From assembly GCA_964424335.1 (NCBI GenBank), contig CAYRIY010000021.1, forward strand, positions 1 to 43,618: a stretch of DNA of 43,618 nucleotides, read 5' to 3'. The translations under genes were made by a program, and so were the position numbers. The notes under the pieces were generated by a model. The model was not told the DNA's origin, ran no database searches, and saw nothing but the letters and a program-made list of their open reading frames with translations. This stretch comes from CAYRIY01 sp964424335. GTDB lineage: Bacteria; Bacillota; Limnochordia; DTU080; RSA5. Of the stretch, positions 24,293 to 31,128 are shown piece after piece; position 1 is the first letter of the stretch, and each line of letters begins with the position of its first letter.

Positions 24293-25276
24293 ATGCACAT
24301 AAATAGTCGTGTCGAAGTTTGCGAGAAGGCCTATGCCAAGATTAATCCGTTCCTTCGTGTGGGCCCGCGGCAAAGCGATGGATATCACCCGGTCGTCACC
24401 GTGCTTCAAAGTCTCGAGCTCCACGACGATGTGCGCATCGCCGTCGAACGAAAGGCTGTCGGCCCAAGCAGCGTGGACGTGCTCGTGGACGACCCGGCGC
24501 TGCCGCGTGGCGCAGAAAACCTCGCCGGGAAAGCAGCCTTGCGCCTCCTTGAAAGGGCCGACGTCGGCGCCTGTTTAGTGACGATCGAGATCAGAAAGAG
24601 AATTCCTGTCGCCGCCGGGCTGGCAGGGGGCAGTTCTGACGCCGCAGCAGTGTTGCGCGGCCTAAGTCGGGCCCTTCGTCTCGACCTCTCCCAAGGCGAG
24701 CTGTTAGCGATCGCAGCCGAGCTTGGAACGGACGTGTCGGGATGTCTCGTAGGAGGGACTTTGATCGGCGTCGGCCGCGGCGAGCGAGTGGCAAGGCTCA
24801 AGTCGCAGCGCTTTTGGTGGGTGCTCGCAAATCCAGGCGTTCAACTTTCGACGCCGTCGGTCTATGCCCGCTTTGACGCAATGGACGCGGGCGAGTCGTG
24901 GAACGAAGGCTCGAGCGGTTGCCCCCTGGAAGCGCTCGCTCCGGGATTTCGCACCTGCCTTGAGGAAGGCGATGTCGAGGGCCTCTCGACCCGCCTGCGG
25001 AACGATCTCCAGGAGCCCGCTCGCGGGCTTGCGCCGGAAATCTGCGGACTCATCGACGCGATGGCGTCGTGCGGGGCGAGGGCAACGCTCGTATCCGGCA
25101 GTGGGCCGACCGTCGCGGGCCTCGCCCAAGATGAGGATCACGCTCGAAAGATCGCCGATTGCCTCCAGGGCGCGGCGCCTTGGGTGTGGTGGGGCGCGAG
25201 CATGCACGAGACGATTTGGCCGGTCGGTCCGATTCCAGTCGAGACTTTAGAGGATGGACCCTTGTGGCTCAATTAA
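24293..25276 (+). CDS. ispE: 4-diphosphocytidyl-2-C-methyl-D-erythritol kinase
   Basis: The GHMP kinase of the MEP isoprenoid pathway, phosphorylating CDP-methylerythritol with ATP. At 327 residues it is slightly longer than usual. Conserved elements are AYAKINPFLRVG with catalytic K16, DGYHPV, the phosphate loop PVAAGLAGGSSDAAA (105-119), the catalytic Asp D147 in LGTDVSGCLVGGT, and ATLVSGSGPTVAG near the C-terminus. ATG 24293 is preferred (GGGGAA about eight bases upstream); the frame is open back to 24161 inside dacF, but those residues do not match the family. The stop overlaps the GntR gene by 13 bases. Confidence 0.94.
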   Translation: MHINSRVEVCEKAYAKINPFLRVGPRQSDGYHPVVTVLQSLELHDDVRIAVERKAVGPSSVDVLVDDPALPRGAENLAGKAALRLLERADVGACLVTIEIRKRIPVAAGLAGGSSDAAAVLRGLSRALRLDLSQGELLAIAAELGTDVSGCLVGGTLIGVGRGERVARLKSQRFWWVLANPGVQLSTPSVYARFDAMDAGESWNEGSSGCPLEALAPGFRTCLEEGDVEGLSTRLRNDLQEPARGLAPEICGLIDAMASCGARATLVSGSGPTVAGLAQDEDHARKIADCLQGAAPWVWWGASMHETIWPVGPIPVETLEDGPLWLN

Positions 25277-26001
25277 AACCCATTCAATTAGATAGCTACA
25301 AGCCATTGCGCGAACTGGTTTTCGAAGCGATTCGCCAGGCGATCATCGACGGCACGCTCGAGCCGGGACAACGGTTGATGGAGGCCCAGCTCGCAGAGGA
25401 GCTGGGCGTGAGCCGCACGCCCGTGCGCGAGGCGATTCGCAAGCTCGAACTCGGCAACTTCGTGGTGATGATCCCGCGCCGGGGGGCGTACGTGGCTGAC
25501 ATCTCGATCAAGGATGTCTCGGAGGTCTTTGAGATCCGCGGCGCCCTTGAGGCGCTCGCCGCGGAGTTGGCCGCCGAACGCGCGTCCGAGGACGATCTCG
25601 AACAGCTCGAGCGACTCTTGGTCGAGATCGGCAAAGCCATCGAGAAGCGGGATGTCGATGCCCTGGTCGCCTTTGACACCGAGTTTCACGACGTGCTCTA
25701 CCGGGCAAGTCGCAATGAACGGCTCGAGCAACTCCTTAGCCAGTTGCGCGAGCACATCCAGCGGTTTCGCACCGAGACGCTCTCCCATCCCGCCCGCATG
25801 AAGGTCGCGCTCGAAGAGCACCGACAGATCGTAGAAGCGCTCGCTGCCCGCGACGGCAACTTGGCGCGCAGACTTGCGGCCGAGCACATCGAGAGCGCGG
25901 AAAACAGTTTGATGGAGCTTCAGTTTGAAGAGCGTCACACGAGGAGCGCGCTCGGTCGAGAGGGGACGCGTGAGTCCGAAGAAGAAGGGACGCCCTCATG
26001 A
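25264..26001 (+). CDS. GntR family transcriptional regulator (FadR/FCD subfamily)
   Basis: A 245-residue DNA-binding protein. The winged helix (about 10-75) has LREAIRQAIIDGTLEPG-type sequence (FEAIRQAIIDGTLEPGQRL) and the recognition motif LGVSRTPVREAIRKLE. The FCD ligand domain (about 85-220) has the metal-site pattern FDTEFHDVLYRAS, EHRQIVEAL and HIESAENSLM. Its ligand is likely a carboxylic acid. GTG 25264 with AGAGGA nine bases upstream overlaps the end of ispE, and its own stop overlaps the next start (ATGA), so the three genes are co-transcribed. This ispE-GntR-nucleotidyltransferase order also occurs in Clostridia. Confidence 0.9.
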   Translation: MAQLKPIQLDSYKPLRELVFEAIRQAIIDGTLEPGQRLMEAQLAEELGVSRTPVREAIRKLELGNFVVMIPRRGAYVADISIKDVSEVFEIRGALEALAAELAAERASEDDLEQLERLLVEIGKAIEKRDVDALVAFDTEFHDVLYRASRNERLEQLLSQLREHIQRFRTETLSHPARMKVALEEHRQIVEALAARDGNLARRLAAEHIESAENSLMELQFEERHTRSALGREGTRESEEEGTPS

Positions 26002-26759
26002 AGGTTGAAGCCGTTGTGCTTGCCGGCGCCAGAAACGACGGGAAGCTAAAAGAAGCGAGCGCGTGCGAATTTGAAGCGTTGATTCCGGTTGGGAATCGTC
26101 CCATGGTCGAGTATGTGACCGACGCTCTGGAGGCCGCAGACTCCGTCAAGCGGACGGTGGTCGTGGGCCCGCACGAACTTGCCGCCGCTTACGAAGGGGC
26201 GCCCACCATCGACTGGGTGGAATTTGGGTCGTCCATGGTCGAAAATATTCAAATCGGCATCGAGCGCCTCGATCCTGAAGGCCACGTGCTGATCGTCACG
26301 TCGGATATCCCGCTGATCACTGCCGAGGCCATCGACGATTTCGTCGCGCGGTGCCGGGAGACCAACGCCGACATCTATTATCCGATCGTGCGCCAAGAGG
26401 TGAATGAGAAGGCGTTTCCAGGCGTGAAGCGCACGTACGTCAGGCTAAAAGACGGCGTGTACACGGGTGGAAACCTCGCGCTCCTCGAGCCGGAAATCGT
26501 GCCTGCGTGCCGGGGTATGATCGAGCGGGCCGTATCGATGCGAAAGAAACCGTTGAAACTAAGCCGAATGCTTGGGTTCAAGTTTATCTTCAAGTTGCTG
26601 TTCAACCGATTGACCTTGGCGGAGATCGAGGAGCGGGTTCATCGGATTCTCGGCTTTCGCGGCGTCGGCGTCGAATCGCCCTTTCCCGAGGTTGGGATCG
26701 ACATTGACAAACCAGAAGACCTGGAGCTGGTCGAACGGGCGCTCAAACAACTGACATAG
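25998..26759 (+). CDS. MobA-like NTP transferase domain protein
   Basis: A 253-residue protein with the nucleotidyltransferase (GT-A) fold: VEAVVLAGARNDGKL (a variant of LAGGxGxR), ALIPVGNRPMVEYVTDAL, VLIVTSDIPLITAEAI with the metal-binding Asp of the SDxP motif, and GVGVESPFPEVGIDIDKPEDLEL at the end, as in sugar- or cofactor-nucleotidyltransferases. The first loop lacks the usual second Gly-Arg, so the substrate may be atypical. It overlaps the GntR gene by four bases. Its target is unknown; a role in surface polymer or cofactor synthesis is only inferred. Confidence 0.82.
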   Translation: MKVEAVVLAGARNDGKLKEASACEFEALIPVGNRPMVEYVTDALEAADSVKRTVVVGPHELAAAYEGAPTIDWVEFGSSMVENIQIGIERLDPEGHVLIVTSDIPLITAEAIDDFVARCRETNADIYYPIVRQEVNEKAFPGVKRTYVRLKDGVYTGGNLALLEPEIVPACRGMIERAVSMRKKPLKLSRMLGFKFIFKLLFNRLTLAEIEERVHRILGFRGVGVESPFPEVGIDIDKPEDLELVERALKQLT

Positions 26760-26770
26760 AAGGAGGGGAG

Positions 26771-27619
26771 ATGTCGATGAGGCGCAGCGAGCGGTTGCCT
26801 GCCATGACGAAAATGCTTGTCGACAGACCAAACCAGGTCATCTCCCTCTCCGAGTTTACGGAGCGCTTCGGCGCTGCCAAGTCGACGGTGAGCGAGGACC
26901 TGGCGATCGTAAAAGGGGTCTTTGCCGACCAAGGCCTCGGGCGGATCGAGACGCTGGCCGGGGCGGCCGGCGGGGTCAAGTTTGTGCCCGCTACTCAGCC
27001 GGCGGACGTGCGCGCCATCGTCGAGGACATGTGCCGGGACCTATCCGATGCGAGGCGGATCTTGCCGGGCGGGTTTTTGTACATGTCCGATCTCGTGTCG
27101 TCGCCGCGCCTCATGAGCCGGATCGGTGAGGTGTTTGCGACTCAATTCGTGCCGGCGGCGCCGACGGTCGTGGTCACGCTCGAGACGAGCGGCATCCCTG
27201 TTGCCCTCATGACGGCCCGTGCGCTCGATGTGCCGCTAGCGATCGTCCGACGGACGAGCCGCGTGACGGAGGGCAGCGTCGTCACCATGAACTATGTGTC
27301 CGGCTCTGCCAAGCGGATCGAGACGATGTCCCTTTCACGTCGTGCCCTGTCCGAAGGGAGCCGTGTCCTCATCGTCGACGACTTTATGAAGGCGGGTGGA
27401 TCGGCCCGCGGGCTCGTCGACTTGGTGGAGGAGTTTGGCGCGGAGACGGTCGGCATCGGGATCTTGGTCGAGACCGGGGCGCCGAGGCAAAAGCTCGTGA
27501 AGGAGTACGTTTCCCTAGCGGTGCTCGAGTCGGTCGACGAAGAGCGTCGCTTTGTCCACGTGCGTCCGAGCGATTGGGTGAATGAAATCAACCGATCGCC
27601 CGAGATGAATTTGACCTGA
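26771..27619 (+). CDS. purR: pur operon repressor PurR
   Basis: A 282-residue regulator of purine genes of the B. subtilis type: an N-terminal winged helix (RRSERLPAMTKMLVDRPNQV; RFGAAKSTVSEDLAIVK) joined to a phosphoribosyltransferase-like domain that senses PRPP. The PRPP loop is VLIVDDFMKAGGS, and ILPGGFLYMSDLV and TEGSVVTMNYVSGSAKRI match the B. subtilis protein. AAGGAGGGG (26760-26768) serves either ATG 26771 or ATG 26777; 26771 aligns with the B. subtilis start. The last codons contain the tRNA-Gln promoter. Confidence 0.95.
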   Translation: MSMRRSERLPAMTKMLVDRPNQVISLSEFTERFGAAKSTVSEDLAIVKGVFADQGLGRIETLAGAAGGVKFVPATQPADVRAIVEDMCRDLSDARRILPGGFLYMSDLVSSPRLMSRIGEVFATQFVPAAPTVVVTLETSGIPVALMTARALDVPLAIVRRTSRVTEGSVVTMNYVSGSAKRIETMSLSRRALSEGSRVLIVDDFMKAGGSARGLVDLVEEFGAETVGIGILVETGAPRQKLVKEYVSLAVLESVDEERRFVHVRPSDWVNEINRSPEMNLT

Positions 27620-27640
27620 GTGCCTGTGAGATGATATACT
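27611..27640 (+). promoter_or_regulatory. promoter of tRNA-Gln
   Basis: TTGACC (27611-27616), an 18-base spacer and TATACT (27635-27640) with a TGA extension just before it. The -35 overlaps the last codons of purR, and the tRNA begins 13 bases after the -10. Confidence 0.75.
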
Positions 27641-27652
27641 CATGTCGTGTGT

Positions 27653-27726
27653 TGGGGCGTCGTCTAACGGTAGGACCCGAGATTTTGGATCTCGTTGTCC
27701 AGGTTCGAATCCTGGCGCCCCAGCCA
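27653..27726 (+). tRNA. tRNA-Gln (anticodon TTG)
   Basis: A complete cloverleaf. The acceptor TGGGGCG (27653-27659) pairs with CGCCCCA (27716-27722), with discriminator G and an encoded CCA (27724-27726). The D-arm contains CTAACGGTAGG. The anticodon stem CGAGA/TCTCG encloses TTTTGGA with anticodon TTG. The T-arm is CCAGGTTCGAATCCTGG. It stands alone between purR and glmU, where B. subtilis has yabJ and spoVG. Confidence 0.97.
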
Positions 27727-27735
27727 CATTTTTTT

Positions 27736-27759
27736 AGCCGCCTGAGTTGGCGGCTTTTT
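27736..27759 (+). terminator. terminator of tRNA-Gln
   Basis: AGCCGCC (27736-27742), loop TGAGTT, GGCGGCT (27749-27755), then a T-run to 27759. Confidence 0.85.
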
Positions 27760-27798
27760 CCTTTTGTGCGGTCGCGCGTTGGGGCGCGGAGCAAATCC

Positions 27799-27826
27799 TT
27801 GCAAACCCAAAGGTTTTTGGTATGAT
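27799..27826 (+). promoter_or_regulatory. promoter of the glmU-prs-ctc unit
   Basis: TTGCAA (27799-27804), a 16-base spacer and TATGAT (27821-27826) with a TGG extension. It lies 38 bases before the glmU start and after the tRNA terminator. Confidence 0.65.
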
Positions 27827-27864
27827 CGTGATGTTGGTTCAACACCCAAAAAAGGGGAGCGCTC

Positions 27865-28914
27865 ATGAGAAGCGTCGCCGCTGTCATCCTCGCGGCTGGG
27901 ATGGGCACCCGCATGAGGTCGGACCTCGTCAAAGTGCTGCACCCGCTAAGCGGGAGACCGATGCTCGAGCACGTGATCGACGCTGTTCGCTTAGCTGCGG
28001 TCGATCGCGCCATCGTCGTCGTCGGGCACCAGGCAGATCGCGTACGTCAAACCATCAAGGGGCCTGTCGAGTTTGTCCTGCAAGAGGAGCAACTCGGCAC
28101 GGGCCACGCAGTCATGCAGGCCGAAGCGTCCTTAAAGGACTTTGAGGGCCTCGTTCTCGTCACCTATGGGGATACCCCCCTCTACACGTCCAAGACCTAC
28201 CAATGGTTCATCGATTGCCACCGCCGCTCCGGGGCGAAGGCCACGGTCCTTTCGACGATCGTTGGCGATCCGAGAGGCTACGGGCGCGTCCTTCGGCGGG
28301 AAGATGGCAGCTTTGCAGAAATTGTAGAGCAAAAGGACATCGATTCGCCGGACGTCGAATCTGTACGGGAGATCAATACAGGAACCTACTGTTTTGACGC
28401 CCGGGCATTGTTCGAATTCCTAAAAAATCTGCGTAACGACAATCGACAAGGGGAATACTACCTTACCGACGTTCTCAAAGCTTTGCGCGCAAGCGATGAG
28501 CCGGTCGACATCGTCGTGTTGCCCGATGAGACCGAGGCGCTTGGGATCAACGACAGGATACAGCTCGCCCAAGCGGAGCAGGTCTTAAGGCGCCGCGCGC
28601 TCGCCTCGCTCATGGAGTCGGGTGTCACGATCGTCGATCCGGACGCCACCTACATCCACAGCAGCGTGACGATCGGAAAAGACACGGTGATCTACCCGTT
28701 TACGTCCATCGAGGGCGAGACTTCCATCGGGGAGGGGTGCCGCATCGGCCCAAACGTGCGAATCGTCGATTCGAAACTTGGGGACTCGGTTACGATCGAT
28801 GCCTCGAGCGTGTATCAAAGTACGGTCCATGATCGGGCCGAGATTGGTCCATACATCTTTGTGCCTCCCGGATCCGAGGTTCGAGAAGGGAAGAGAATAG
28901 ACCGCCAATGGTGA
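27865..28914 (+). CDS. glmU: GlmU, UDP-GlcNAc pyrophosphorylase, lacking the acetyltransferase part
   Basis: GlmU normally acetylates GlcN-1-P (C-terminal domain) and then makes UDP-GlcNAc (N-terminal domain). Here the pyrophosphorylase domain (1 to about 230) is intact: LAAGMGTRMRSDLVKVLHP, QEEQLGTGHAV, TYGDTPL, GYGRVLR, EINTGTYCF and LGINDRIQL. The left-handed beta-helix begins (VTIGKDTVIYPFTSIEG) but stops at residue 349 instead of about 455. The usual RLRPG turn reads FVPPG, and the region with the catalytic His and acetyl-CoA contacts is missing. The TGA overlaps the prs start (ATGGTGA), so this is not a frameshift. AAAGGGGAG precedes ATG 27865. Confidence 0.93.
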   Translation: MRSVAAVILAAGMGTRMRSDLVKVLHPLSGRPMLEHVIDAVRLAAVDRAIVVVGHQADRVRQTIKGPVEFVLQEEQLGTGHAVMQAEASLKDFEGLVLVTYGDTPLYTSKTYQWFIDCHRRSGAKATVLSTIVGDPRGYGRVLRREDGSFAEIVEQKDIDSPDVESVREINTGTYCFDARALFEFLKNLRNDNRQGEYYLTDVLKALRASDEPVDIVVLPDETEALGINDRIQLAQAEQVLRRRALASLMESGVTIVDPDATYIHSSVTIGKDTVIYPFTSIEGETSIGEGCRIGPNVRIVDSKLGDSVTIDASSVYQSTVHDRAEIGPYIFVPPGSEVREGKRIDRQW

Positions 28915-29821
28915 GCGATGAAGCCAAATCAAAGATTCGACTCTTCACCGGGACGTCCAACCCCGAACTCGCCCATGAAATCGCCGATCGGCTCGGCGTC
29001 CCGATGGGCGACGCCGTCGTCGGGCGCTTTAAGGACGGTGAGATCAACCTCCAGGTGCGCGAGACCGTCCGGGGCGCGAAGTGTTATGTGATTCAGCCCA
29101 CGTGCCCGCCCGCCGACTCCAACTTGATGGAGCTCCTCGTGATGATCGACGCGCTCAAGCGCGCGTCGGCAAGCTCGATCGCCGCCGTGATCCCCTATTA
29201 CGGATACGCGAGGCAGGACCGAAAAAACAAGCCGCGAGACCCCATTTGCGCGAAGTTGGTTGCCAATCTCATCGAAGCCGCTGGAGCCGATCGGGTGCTC
29301 ACGATGGACCTGCATGCCGGTCAGATCCAGGGCTTTTTTGATATTCCGGTCGACAATCTAAAGGCCATGCCGATCCTGGCTGACTACTTCCAAGGAAAGG
29401 GGCTGGAAAACGTCGTCGTCGTGGCTCCGGACGTGGGCGGCGTTGCTCGAGCCCGGGAGATGTCCCAGAGGCTGCACGCCCCCCTTGCTATTTTGGACAA
29501 GCGCCGCCCTCAGCCGAATGTGGCCGAAGTGTTGCACGTCATCGGCGACGTCGAGGGGAAGGTGGCGATCATGGTCGACGACTTGATCGACACCGGCGGC
29601 ACGATCGCACACGGCGCCGAAGCCCTGGTCAAAGACGGGGCCACCAAGGTCTACGCCTGCTGCACCCATCCGGTCTTTTCGCATCCCGCGGTCGAGCGGC
29701 TTAGAAACGCGCCGATCGAAGAGGTGGTCGTGACCAACACCATTCCCGTGCCGCCGGAAAACAGGCCCGACAAGATCAAGGTGCTGTCGGTCGCGCCCTT
29801 GTTTGCTGAAGCAATCCACCG
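28908..29821 (+). CDS. prs: ribose-phosphate pyrophosphokinase (3' end lost in assembly gap)
   Basis: Makes PRPP from ribose-5-phosphate and ATP for nucleotides, His and Trp, and supplies the effector of PurR. About 305 residues are visible of the usual 315 or so: RLFTGTSNPELAHEIADRLG, IPYYGYARQDRKNKPRDPI (ATP/ribose flexible region), TMDLHAGQIQGFFDIPVDN and the PRPP loop VDDLIDTGGTI. The sequence runs into N at 29822 within the last helix (LFAEAIHR). ATG 28908 overlaps the glmU stop by seven bases, so the two are coupled. Confidence 0.96.
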
Positions 29822-29921
29822 NNNNNNNNNNNNNNNNNNNNNNNNNNNNNNNNNNNNNNNNNNNNNNNNNNNNNNNNNNNNNNNNNNNNNNNNNNNNNNN
29901 NNNNNNNNNNNNNNNNNNNNN
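29822..29921. other. assembly gap (100 N)
   Basis: Exactly 100 unknown bases, the usual placeholder for a gap of unknown length. It hides the last codons of prs and nearly all of the ctc gene (expected about 500-600 bases), so the true gap is probably longer than 100 bases. Confidence 0.97.
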
Positions 29922-30038
29922 ATCTTGGCTCCCGCAGCGGCTCCCGTGGAGGACACGGAGGCTGCAGGTCAAGAGGGCGGCGAGACCGAGGCTGCTGAGA
30001 AAGAGGACGAAGGCGAAGGCCAAAGCCAAAGCGAGTAA
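29922..30038 (+). CDS. ctc: C-terminal tail of ribosomal protein bL25 / general stress protein Ctc (5' part in gap)
   Basis: The 38 visible codons read ILAPAAAPVEDTEAAG and then a Glu-rich tail ending GEGQSQSE. This is the form of the acidic tail of CTC-type bL25, a 5S rRNA-binding ribosomal protein, whose domain typically ends in a VVxxIxxP strand. The position between prs and pth is exactly that of ctc in Bacillota. A start cannot be given. The reading frame happens to continue in register from prs through the 100 N, but this is an artefact of the gap filler. Confidence 0.72.
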   Translation: MLAPAAAPVEDTEAAGQEGGETEAAEKEDEGEGQSQSE

Positions 30039-30097
30039 GGTCGTCGCTTGCCGAACGCTCGCATCTTTTCGGGATCTCCCAAAGGTGTGTAAAGATG

Positions 30098-30126
30098 GAG
30101 GCGTAGCTATTTGCTGCGCCTCTTTT
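30098..30126 (+). terminator. terminator after ctc
   Basis: GAGGCGTAGC (30098-30107) pairs with GCTGCGCCTC (30113-30122; one G-U pair) around the loop TATTT, followed by TTTT. It ends the glmU-prs-ctc unit; pth therefore needs its own promoter within the next 95 bases, which I could not place. Confidence 0.75.
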
Positions 30127-30221
30127 AAATACTTGAAACAACAATCCGAACTCCGCCGTTTTGAGCGATTGAGAAAACGGATAAGATTGACTGGGCCCCC
30201 TTTGAGAGTGAGGAGTCAAAC

Positions 30222-30791
30222 TTGAAAGCGATCGTGGGATTGGGAAATCCCGGGACGAAATATGAGCGGACGCGCCACAACGCCGGGTTTTGGGTGGTTG
30301 ACGCCGTATCCAAAGCGACGGGCATTCGGCTGAGCGCACGTCAAGACCAAGGCGTGACGGGCCTAGGGACCTTCGAGGGCGCGTCGATCCTCTTGTGTAA
30401 GCCCCAGACGTACATGAACAACAGCGGACGGTGCGTGAGGGCCCTCGCCGATCGCTACGGAATCGCCCCTACCGATATTCTCGTCATTTATGACGAACTC
30501 GCGCTGCCTCCTGGAACGATCCGAATGCGGGCAAAGGGGAGCGCAGGCGGGCATAATGGAGTGAAATCTGTCATAAACTCATTGGGCACCGACCATTTTC
30601 CCCGCCTGAGGATCGGGGTTGGCAGCGTGCCCGAGGGAATGGCCGGGGTGGAGTATGTGCTGGCGGCGCCGACTCCCGATGAGCTCGAAAAAATCGAACA
30701 TGCCGTCGATGTGGCAAGCAGGGCCGCGCTTTGTTGGGTGATGGACGGAGTCGAAGCGGCGATGTCGCAGTACAATCGAGCGTGGGCGTAA
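30222..30791 (+). CDS. pth: peptidyl-tRNA hydrolase
   Basis: Releases tRNA from prematurely dropped peptidyl-tRNA (SpoVC in B. subtilis). The protein has the standard length of 189 residues. KAIVGLGNPGTKYERTRHNAGFW contains the N-terminal Asn and the catalytic His (H20), and KPQTYMNNSGRCV, YDELALPPGTIRMRAKGSAGGHNG and RLRIGVG are signatures. The start is a TTG with GTGAGGAGT (30208-30216) six bases upstream. Confidence 0.96.
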   Translation: MKAIVGLGNPGTKYERTRHNAGFWVVDAVSKATGIRLSARQDQGVTGLGTFEGASILLCKPQTYMNNSGRCVRALADRYGIAPTDILVIYDELALPPGTIRMRAKGSAGGHNGVKSVINSLGTDHFPRLRIGVGSVPEGMAGVEYVLAAPTPDELEKIEHAVDVASRAALCWVMDGVEAAMSQYNRAWA

Positions 30792-30810
30792 AGTAGGCTT
30801 GTGGTCGTTC

Positions 30811-30839
30811 TTGACGCTCCCCACGGCCAGGGCTATAAT
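30811..30839 (+). promoter_or_regulatory. near-consensus sigma-A promoter between pth and mfd
   Basis: TTGACG (30811-30816), a 17-base spacer and a perfect TATAAT (30834-30839). Transcription would start near 30846, leaving about 280 bases before the mfd start codon. Confidence 0.85.
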
Positions 30840-30893
30840 CTAAAGTACCTTTTGCGGACGCGAAGCCTTTCACTTCGCTTCTCTATTCTTCTG

Positions 30894-31078
30894 CTTTGGG
30901 AGAACGTTTCGGGATGGACCCCAAGGGACGTGTGTAGCGATCCGTTGGGCAATCGGACCAACCGGGATTCCATAACTTTAGGCGGTGGCCTGCGGCTTTC
31001 GCCAGGCGGTCTTTCGCGCGCAAAAAAGTCGCAGGCTATGGGTCCGGACTTACTCCCCGGCAAATCGTTCCCCCAAAG
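30894..31078 (+). ncRNA. candidate structured RNA (three-way junction) in the mfd leader
   Basis: A long-range closing stem joins CTTTGGG-a-GAACG (30894-30906) to CGTTC-c-CCCAAAG (31066-31078). It continues through CGGG/CCCG (30910-30913 with 31056-31059) and GGACCC/GGGTCC (30916-30921 with 31040-31045). Inside sit two hairpins: GATCC..GTTGG (30939-30948) with CCAAC..GGATT (30958-30969), and GCCTGCGGC (30988-30996) with GTCGCAGGC (31028-31036, one G-U). No coding frame here has a start signal. I do not recognise a known riboswitch, 6S, SRP, tmRNA or RNase P signature. No terminator follows, so it may be a cis leader of mfd or a processed RNA. Confidence 0.5.
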
Positions 31079-31128
31079 GTATCCATTCTTTCTGGGTTTC
31101 GCATGCAAGTCCGCGAGGAGGCGGTGTT

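Noticed and set aside
28908..30038. One continuous 376-residue prs gene
   Set aside because: It crosses 100 N. Prs is about 315 residues, and the part after the gap matches the bL25/Ctc acidic tail, so two genes are called.
30985..31128. N-terminal extension of mfd by 48 residues
   Set aside because: It has no ribosome binding site and no similarity to Mfd, and it runs through the structured leader; GTG 31129 has GAGGAGG at the right distance.
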